From Malus domestica (taxonomy: Eukaryota > Streptophyta > Magnoliopsida > Rosales > Rosaceae): a DNA stretch of 64,000 nt. The notes under the pieces were generated by a model. That model was given only the letters and a program-made list of their open reading frames with translations, was not told the origin of the DNA and did not search any database. The stretch lies in NCBI RefSeq assembly GCF_042453785.1, contig NC_091664.1, forward strand, positions 5,630,501 to 5,694,500. Reading direction: 5' to 3'. This document shows, piece by piece, positions 55,747 through 64,000 of the stretch; within the stretch, counting starts at the first letter, position 1, and each line of letters opens with the position of its first letter. The translations under genes were made by a program, and so were the position numbers.

Positions 55747-57767
55747 TCAGGAAGGAGGCGGGGTATGAATGGTGGTGGTACCAGGTAACATGGCTACTGT
55801 CACTACGAAGTATTCACAGCCAATAGGGAGACCATACGGGTTCAATCCTGAATTCAAGGCCAAACGGTCGGTTCCCGTGTCAGATGTTAGCTCGTGCTCA
55901 GACCGGGTTGAACTAGGAGCCATTGGCTTCACAGTCTGCCGTTCGATGTGCACAATTTGTCCAACAATGTAGTTAGGTTGATTTGGGAGATGATCGGTAA
56001 ACAAGGCTACAGATTCAGCAGACAGGTAGTAGTTGGAGCAATTCCGATTAATTGCCTCGTACTGCCCAAATGTGTTTAGAACAAATGCAGCAATCTCGTG
56101 GACTTCCAAGCGACCGAAAGATATCTTCTCTTTGTTTGCCTGCAGCAAAATTAACCACCTGTTAATTCATCATTTAGCCGGAACAGAATTCAGGTCACAG
56201 TTGATGCCTATGTCTCTACTCACTAAACCATGAGTAGAGAATATTACATTAAACCATTTTACTTTTTCTTGGTATCAAGTAACAAATATTTCTTTTCGGT
56301 TGAACAAAATATCCCTCTATTATCAATTACCCGATTCTCAAGTTAACCCACTAACGCCATCGTTTGTCCAAAAACAAAATCATAATACCTGCTTCTCGAG
56401 TTGATGCTTTGTGTACAATGTTTTAACCAGCTCCTTCTTCTCTTCCAATTCTTTTCTAAGTTGTTCATTTGCAGCTTCAACCTTTGGATACTTGTCAAGT
56501 AGCTCTTCACGGTGCCTTGACAAGAAGCCAACTCTATCTGCCAGGACCCGAATACATTTCCGAAATTCAACAGTACCATCATCTTCATTGTCGTTAATAG
56601 AACTGAAACAATTCAAAGCCCAAAATCAGAGTCACCTCCCAATGTCAATAACTGATCTAAAAGTATTCATTAAATTAAAGTACCCATGAAAACTCCCGGA
56701 AACATGGACATCTTTTCCTCCATTATAATGTTTTCTAGTGTGGGGGTTTCTCCCCAATGTACTTATTTCATTTCTTTTTCACATTAAAATGACCTGGTTA
56801 TGTACACTTTCAGAAGGAATGCTATCAAGGTTGCATGAGATATAGCGTCAGACCTCATTAGTGAGAATTTGAGATAATAAAATTTGTTTTAGTTCTTGTC
56901 AAAACGAATAACAGAATTTGTTCAAAACAGATCAAAGTAATTTTAGTGGTGTGGAAAACTTACTTGCCCAGAGATTGTGCTAAGGTGCGCAAAGATTCAT
57001 TAAAACTAGCCACCCCACCCTGGGCATATACACAGCTCCTAAGTCTTTCAAAAAGGCCACGCATTTTCACAGCAGATGCGCGCAGTGCACTATACTCCGA
57101 GGCCCTACGATCAGCCGCACAAAGATGGGTTTGAGCTTCCTCTCTTGCCTCATGCAAACAATTCTCCAAATGCGCACAATTCATCTGGCATGGGCAAAGC
57201 ATGAAAATATACAATCAAAATATAGAAGAGCTAAGAATTAATAAAACCAAATATTTATATCCATGGAATCAAATCAATCCCTCCTACACCCCCAAAAATT
57301 TTGAAAATTTTCAGAATAATCCATGGCCATAACAGTACTGTTGCTGTATCCCACAGTCAACAAATCAGAAAAGTCAATGATACTCCAACGAGTATCCAAT
57401 GTGTTGGACAGTATCGTAGGGGTGTGGTATCAAATACGCACGCTTCCCTAATTTTCAAGTATCTGTGCAACAAAGTATCTACCATGACAGCATAATCCAG
57501 CTTTTTTTAAGTATGTATTATGTATAGATAAAAAGGGAAGAACTCTAGGGAAATAAAGTCGACCATTCTTTGTAAGAATTGTTCTCAAGGAAACAAAAGC
57601 AGGCTAGGGATCATAATTTAGCCTTTTTAAATACCAACTTCTATTGAACAGTCATGTTGAAAAATATTCAAAAGAAAAATATAAATCAGGTGAATTAAGT
57701 TCACCGTGACTTCAACATAAGAGTCATCTAAGAAACCCCGACTAAAGAATATGTGCCACCCACTCGA

Positions 57768-57845
<78 letters not shown>

Positions 57846-60800
57846 AGAGAGAGAATGCATTTATAAAAGAAACAAAGAACAGAACAGCCGGATGCATGAG
57901 TTAAAAATTGCTGAGAAATGATCTCTTGAAAAGAAAACATTAAAAAAGGGTTGAGTCAGACCTGAGATTCATCAAGGAGTTTCCGATTTGTGTCCAATTC
58001 CCTCTTAAGCATAGAAACATCCTCCATAGCAGCTTTAAGCTTAATTTCTGTTTCACTCAACTGGTTTGACTTCTCTGAAAGTGCAGTTTGCAATTCCAGT
58101 AACAGCTCCGCACTGACTTTGGTGTCCAAGCCTGGGTCAACTGCTGTTTCACATGGTATAACATTAAGAGGTTCAGGCATGCTTTCAGCAGTAGAACTGT
58201 TTGTCAGTGACATGCCCAGCTGCCCCTCCATCTTATCTTTCCCATCTTTACCACTGGCTAGCAGTTCTTCACGCTGTAGCTCTTGCATGGATGAATCCAT
58301 TAGATGATTTCGTACTGCAGAAGAATCCATCATATTTTCATCTACCCCATCTCTCATTTTCCCAGGTTGCACATTGAACAGACCCAGTTTTGCATCAAAA
58401 ACACTAGAGACGCAGGAAACCTCATCCATGGGATCAGTATGAGATGAGCAAGGCATATGGACTCCCCTACCACCTTCTTGCTTGCAGATATCAACCTTAT
58501 CAGACAAAATTCCAAATTCAGAGGCATCCTTATCATTTGAAATCTTCTGGCTTTGTGAATACTGATCAGACAATCTCTGTTCAAGTTCTTGAATGCGTTT
58601 CTCATATGAAAGACACTGCATCTGCTTCTCCCTGAGCATAGATTTTAGATGCTTTCCATATTCATCTTTCAGGTGCAAGGCTTCAGCTGTCTTCTCTGCG
58701 GCATCCTTCAATAAATGATCCACTTTACTATCATCCAATGATTCAAAGTCTACTTCAGGCCAGAATGAACAAATCACAGCTATAGCAGACGCCAGTTCTG
58801 CTTTCAGTTTTGCATTCTCAACTTCCAACTTACCAGTTCCAGCAATCTCTACCAACTCACAGCCTTCAAGTAGCTCCTCAGAGTTGCAATTCTCAAAGTT
58901 ATCCAATGTACTCTCATCAGCATCAACCGAATGACTTTCATTAGACATAGAATTTGAACCTCTAAACGCACTCTTTGAAGACAGTGCAGTCAAGTACTCA
59001 GGTGCATAACGGTCAATGTCTGAAATCTCAATATCAAGCAAGCTAGTATCAAAAGGAGCTATGTTGACATCACACTGATTAGGCGTATCATATAGTCCCA
59101 TGGATGCTAATACATCCCTGGGTATGTATAAACTGTGAGCTCTCAAAAACTCCTCCCGTCTCCTGACTTCAGTCTCCCTCTTTGTCGCAAGTCTTTCAGC
59201 CAACTGTCCAGCCATCCCCATGTAAAGCTTCAATGAAGCCTTTCGTCTGACTATTTCTGCTAAGCAGGCTCTATATGCAGGGCCGATCCCACGGACCAAC
59301 TTTAAGTCCAAAAATAGATCCTCCTGACGGACCATTGCCTCTCTAAAAACAGGAAACTGTAATTTTGCATCTTTGATGATGTAAGAAATATATGTTATCT
59401 TTTGCATAAATCTATGGAGAAATACATTCATTTCATTCTTTTTATCCTTGCAGAAGTTGAGGAGCTTGGAAATTACGCGATCACAAGCCTGCATCCTAGG
59501 CAGGTGATTTTTGTCATGGACATCATACATAGGGCCCAAGGCTGAAACTGCATCATGAGGACGAAGTGAGGAAGACAATTGGCAAGACAAGCAATCATCC
59601 ACGAGTTTCTTGACAGTATTTACATCTTTGCTGCATGAATTATAACTGGTTAGTATATTTAAAAATATTTTAACTAATTTAGTATTTCACAGCAGACAAT
59701 TGTGCATCTAAGTGCAGTAGTGAAATTGAGAGTCGTGATCCCAAAGACCATAATATTCAGAAAGCTTTAGTAGTCCTGGAGGTTTATGATCTGGTAAGCT
59801 TCGTATCTATTATGATATGCTTCCACTCTAACGGGTGTACGAGTACATCAAATGGGTAAAATCATTCAACAAAATACAAGTTCGTGCATATACAAACTTC
59901 GTATCTATTATGATATGCTTCCACTCTAACGGGTGTACGAGTACATCAAATGGGTAAAATCATTCAACAAAATACAAGTTCGTGCATATACAAATAAAGA
60001 GAATAGCCACTTCCTGAATGTTACCATACTCGAACAAAAGGACAGCCACAAACAATAAAAATTGAGTTCTGCTATTCCCTTCACTTGTCCTATTTTCCCA
60101 ACCACATTAAAATACAAACATATTTGCAAATTTTTATCACCTGCAAAATTTCCATTCATATAATGCTTTCCCCAACCTCCACAAGAACAAATTGAGCAGA
60201 AAGACCTCTTCATTGAAAAGAGTCTTTTGCTCAACCCTTTCTTATCATTTCATAAGATAAACTAGTCATTAATCGTTAGAAGGTTTTGAGCTTTGAAGCT
60301 AATGCATAGCATTATATGAGGAAAATTGATCTAGTGAAAATATGAGGTAACTTCTGATGAAAACTCAACCACCTTATGGCTTCGGATTTTGATACCTAAT
60401 TGATGGAGAACAGGATTGGGAATTGCTGACAAGGATGTTTAATCTTTTATTCTAGAGTTGCTGACAAGGATTTTGATACCTAAATGATAGAGAACAGGAT
60501 TCGATTAAGGTCTTTATATTACATCCTTGTAACTCTTTGGAGACAGTTTTGGACGATTGAATTAAAAATTGTTGGAGCTTTGCTTCTCTCTAGGTTTTGT
60601 CATGCAACCTAACCCTCGGTGTGATGCCTTAGGCCTGTTGGAGTGATTCCTACAAACCCTACTGGTGTGATGCTAGTAGTTTCCATCCTTTTCTCATAAT
60701 TTTCATTTATTTCTTTATGATTCCCGCTGTACCTTCTTTCTACAATTCATAAAGTCAACAACACTCAAATTAGACAGACATCCTCCCTTAATTGAGGTTG

Positions 60801-62442
60801 TCCTGCATCACTAACTCATCTACTTCTACTTCATTAGGTTAAGCACTTATCTAGTGGTACTTGTTTGCTTTAAGAGAAAAATACAAATGTGAGTAATTTT
60901 ATTTGCCCCCATATTTTGCCCCTGGCATGAGTATCTACACAAACTCCATTCATTTCCTTTCCATCTCTCCTTAACAGCATCTCAGTATACCCAAAAGATG
61001 GGCATTTGAACTAACCATATTATCTAATGATGATAATAAAGGCAACAGACAACTTTAAAAGCACCAGAAGTCAAAAAACAACAGGATGAATTTGTATCTC
61101 CGTACAATTCAGTCGAGGAACACTGAAGAGCTTAAGGGTAGCAGACCAGGAGAGTAAACTAAAACAAAGCCTACAACGAACATATGATGCATACGTGAAC
61201 ATGAAAGCACACATACAAACCTCTAAATTATATCTGGAATCCTGTCTACAAAATGTTCTTAACATGAAATATGCTGCAATACTACTCATGCAACGTAATT
61301 GCTAACAAAATGATAAATTCTAAAAACCGATGTGGTTTTCAGCTACAACAAAGTTTTAAAATGATAAATGAGCATTCCTAAGTGATCTCCAAATGATCCA
61401 AAAGAAACTTGACAGAGGAAGTTGGAAAGACAAATAGACGAAAACCATATATCTGATACTGCATAACTATGACCGGAAAAAAAGAAAAGAAAACCAACCT
61501 CAATGATTGCATGATACTCCTTTGCTCATGAATATATCTTTGGTGCTCCTTAATCGTGATTTCCAAATTCCTAATAGGCAACGAAGCCCTATTAGAAAAC
61601 AATTCTTCGACTTTCCGCTTTACCTCACTAAACATCTGTTTAAACTGTGAAACCTTATTCTCAAACTGCCTGTGGGAACTACTACAAATTTCTCCCGCTT
61701 TCCTCAAGTTCTCTTCCTTCACAAAATCCAATAAGCACTTCCGAGTGGCAGTCTCTAATGCAGGGTGAAGCTTGATAGATCTCAGTTTTTCTACATCCCT
61801 CCCAAGATTGGTCAAAAGATCAGAATGACTTCGATGCTGTTGTGAATAACGCTTCATGAATTCTGTATAGTTTTGGTTTATCATTTTATAATATTGATCC
61901 AAATTGCCCCTAGCAACCTCCACTGCCCTTTCTTGAACCTTTTGCTCCCTCAAAAGCCTCTCACAGTTCTCATATTTTACTTGGGTGCAACTGTAAATTG
62001 CATGACCCTTGTGGTAGTGGTACCTAAATTGCCTTTCATAAGAAGGCAAGGCCTTCAAAGCAGGGTCTGAAACATCATCCAAAGGGTGAGGGTCATGTGA
62101 AGCTGAAGGTGATTGGGGGTCAGCAATGTCAAGAATTTCAACTTGCTCGGGCTGAGGGAGTGGAGAATTAGTCTGCAGTCTTGCTTTATTGAATATAAAC
62201 ACTTCCAGACCATCAGCTGGAAGCTTATATGCCGAAAGCGGCCTCTGTGGCTCAAGCTTCATATCCAAACACAAAACAAGCTGGTCATTGAGATTAATCC
62301 CAGCCATGGATTCAATATACAGCATAACTGCCTCCACCGGTGTGCTGTCTTCACAATCGAGCTCAAATGAATGCCCATTCTCAGCAACATGAACCAAAAG
62401 CTTGCCCTGATGAACCAAACCTTCAGCGATACTCGAACTCAT
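55747..62442 (-). CDS. ATG11: autophagy-related protein 11 (ATG11), 5 exons
   Basis: Minus-strand exons are 62442-61499, 59630-57962, 57184-56964, 56602-56389 and 56139-55747. Junction phases 2, 0, 2 and 0 all agree, giving 1146 residues, about the length of Arabidopsis ATG11. The N-terminus (LVHQGKLLVHVAENGHSFEL) is the ubiquitin-like fold. The region from SYERQFRYHYHKGHAIYSCT through exon 2 corresponds to the ATG17-like part. Residues about 550-950 hold Leu/Glu-rich coiled coils. The last exon is the ATG11 C-terminal domain (FGRLEVHEIAAFVLNTFGQY to GCEYFVVTVAMLPGTTT). ATG11 is a cytosolic scaffold that links the ATG1/ATG13 kinase complex to forming phagophores and supports selective autophagy. 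Intron 1 (1.87 kb) has a 98-bp tandem duplication and intron 2 a long GA repeat. The promoter is to the right of 62442. Confidence 0.95.
57771..57852. repeat. long (GA)n microsatellite in ATG11 intron 2
   Basis: An almost pure GA run of about 70 bases, then gtagagagaga. On the ATG11 sense strand this is a CT tract. It creates the false poly-Ser-Leu ORFs seen in this segment. Confidence 0.95.
59799..59994. repeat. perfect 98-bp tandem duplication in ATG11 intron 1
   Basis: Copies at 59799-59896 and 59897-59994 appear identical base for base (start cttcgtatctattatgatat, end gtgcatatacaaa). Identity implies a very recent event or an assembly artefact. Confidence 0.95.
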
Positions 62443-63200
62443 CTTATCTCAAACCAAACAACGATGCTCGACCACAAAGTCCAAAGCAAACAGAATCAAA
62501 TTTCCAGTACCACCTTATACATACAAGTACATGCTAAGTTCCGAACCCAAAAGGTTAAATCCGATACCGCTGACCTCCAAGCAATTGAATTGAGCGAGCA
62601 AACCACTTTTGTAGAATAACCTGCAATCAACTGGAAAATTCCCGATTTATAGATCTTCAGCCTCGACAAAAACCCCAAATTATCACAGACCCACCTCCAA
62701 ATCTATAAAATTTAACCCAATTCTCAACAACCCACAAAAGATTATCGAAGAAAAAAGGGAAGAAGAGCATGACGTACCACCAATTCTTGAAAAGCAGCCA
62801 AAATCACATCAGAAATTTGTCGAGGGGGGCTCGATTTCTTCGCGATTATCAACCCTCAAGCAAACATCAACAAATATAATCGAGGACAAAGACCTTCACA
62901 ACTGAGGAGGAAGAGGAGGAAGCGGAAGAGAGGTAATCGAAAGAGATTGGTTACGTGAAAAAAAGAGGCTCACAACAAGGAAAAGGTTTTCACGAAATCC
63001 CTTTCCCTTTCACACACATATATATATATATATATATATTATATACCATAGCCACCACTGCACCGTCTACGACTCTTTCTTCTTCAGCAACCTTTTATCT
63101 TTTTATCTTTTACTTTTTCTTTGGTTTTTTTCCAAATTGTAAACAAACGCGGAGAAGAGAACCGTTGTGCTGGGAGCGTTAGCTCACAAAAGTAAAATGG
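62443..63200 (-). promoter_or_regulatory. ATG11 5' leader and promoter region
   Basis: The sequence upstream of the ATG11 start has the mixed composition of a leader to about 62940, and may contain a 5' UTR intron. A TA microsatellite at 63018-63046 (tatatata) is in position to act as a TATA region on the minus strand. No specific element can be proved. Confidence 0.45.
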
Positions 63201-63618
63201 TAAAGTAAGAATGATTAATATTGGATTTTATTTAGCAACTTGTTATTAACATTCTTAAAAATCTTAATCTATGTTCTATCTATATTTTTAATTTATTTAT
63301 TTTACTTCTTTTAATATGATTTCAAATTTTACCACTATATTACTTTTAATGTTTACAATCTTGAAAACCTCATTAAGTATGATGACATAAATATGGGTAA
63401 ATATTTATAGGGAGTTGTAAAGACCTTTTGTGCTCTAGAAGCAAGTAATCTTTTACTCTTTAAGTTTGATCATATATGCAAAAGACTTTAGCTCCATATA
63501 GAATCGATGGCTACTTTATCAAGTCAGCCATTCCTTTGTCCTCAGACTTTTTTCCTCTTAGTCTGAGCAAAATTCTTCCTATTTTTTTGGGTAATTCATG
63601 GATAAACAACCATATATG
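63201..63618. other. AT-rich intergenic sequence
   Basis: No gene is seen. This is the distal promoter side of ATG11, bounded on the right by a Cassandra element. Confidence 0.4.
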
Positions 63619-63623
63619 GACTC

Positions 63624-64000
63624 TATAACATCCCACATCGTCTAAGGGAGTGGATCCTCTAAGCCTTATATGTATATTCTCATCTCTACCTAGTACGAGG
63701 CCTTTTGGGAGCTCACTAGCTTCGGGTTCCGTAGAAACTCTGAAGTTAAGCGAGTTCGCGCGAGAGCATTTCTAGGATGGGTGACTCACTGGGAAGTTCT
63801 CGTGTAAGTTCCTAAAAACAAAACCGTGAGGGCGTGGTCAAGTCCCAAAGCGGATAATATCGTGCTACGGCAGAGTTGAGCCCGAGATGTGGTGGGGGCT
63901 TGGGCCGAAATGTGACAATTTGGTATCAGAGCCAATCCTTGGTCGGAAGTGTGCCGACAAGGACGTTGGGCCCCTAAGAGGGGTGGATTGTAACATCCCA
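63624..64000 (+). mobile_element. second Cassandra TRIM, truncated by the window end
   Basis: The 5' LTR spans 63624-63917 (294 bp). It starts tataacatcccacatcgtc, so the canonical TG is mutated to TA, and ends tgtgaca. It is followed by the primer binding site tggtatcagagcc. A 3' LTR starts at 63989 (tgtaacatccca) and is cut by the window edge. The same-strand copy at 43758 shows the family layout. Confidence 0.92.
63707..63815 (+). repeat. 5S rRNA-like domain in the second Cassandra LTR
   Basis: Contains gaagttaagcgag and ggatgggtgac followed by gggaagttctcgtgt, the closest match to plant 5S rRNA of the three copies in this window. Confidence 0.85.

Noticed and set aside
57627-57940. Poly-Ser-Leu ORFs
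   Set aside because: They are translations of the GA/CT microsatellite in ATG11 intron 2.

Overview
This is plant nuclear DNA. Genes are split by GT-AG introns, spacers are AT-rich, and the window is packed with LTR retrotransposons, TRIMs, SINEs and MITEs. Protein content and repeat families (Cassandra TRIM, an Au-type SINE fragment, abundant small TIR elements) fit a rosid eudicot. A member of the Rosaceae apple/pear group is my best guess, but that is an inference without a database search.

Seven protein-coding loci can be supported. Left to right they are: an atypical bHLH factor resembling Arabidopsis bHLH153 (+, 12.7-14.5 kb); a selenoprotein F/SEP15-like ER protein (-, 17.6-21.9 kb); an uncharacterised 509-residue plant protein (+, 25.2-28.2 kb); an uncharacterised 255-residue basic protein with a 29-nt first coding exon (+, 34.7-37.9 kb); a 334-codon intronless ORF lying inside an LTR retrotransposon (+, 45.1-46.1 kb); an IQ-domain (IQD14-like) calmodulin-binding protein (+, 51.2-55.1 kb); and ATG11, the autophagy scaffold (-, 55.7-62.4 kb), convergent with the IQD gene. 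Exon joins were worked out by hand and every join keeps phase. The spliced ATG11 is 1146 residues, close to the Arabidopsis protein. The bHLH153-like and SEP15-like genes are neighbours here as they are in Arabidopsis (At1g05710/At1g05720, from memory).

The rest is mobile DNA. 1-11.7 kb holds a hAT MITE, a PIF/Harbinger-type MITE, a gypsy-type LTR end with its primer binding site, a 5'-truncated copia 3' half, and a gypsy gag fragment. 15-17 kb holds a GGT/GAT-rich minisatellite and a hAT element rich in an AACCGAA-type motif. The SEP15 introns carry a SINE with 20-bp target duplications and a LINE 3' remnant. 22.5-23.4 kb is a copia-type LTR remnant. 31.0-34.0 kb is a complete 2998-bp solo LTR. 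37.9-39.6 kb is a copia gag relic split by a hAT element with a perfect 8-bp target duplication. 43.8-44.4 kb is a full-length Cassandra TRIM with 5S rRNA-like sequence in its LTRs, and a second copy runs off the right end.

The most interesting object is the 3.6-kb element at 44482-48096. It has two 348-bp LTRs, a perfect 5-bp target duplication (gaagg) and no recognisable gag or pol. Its only long ORF looks like a cellular gene with leader-like sequence before it and an A-rich tract after it. This is the arrangement expected of a non-autonomous retrotransposon that captured a host mRNA. A 116-bp tandem array of LTR-like, TATA-bearing units lies downstream of the ORF.
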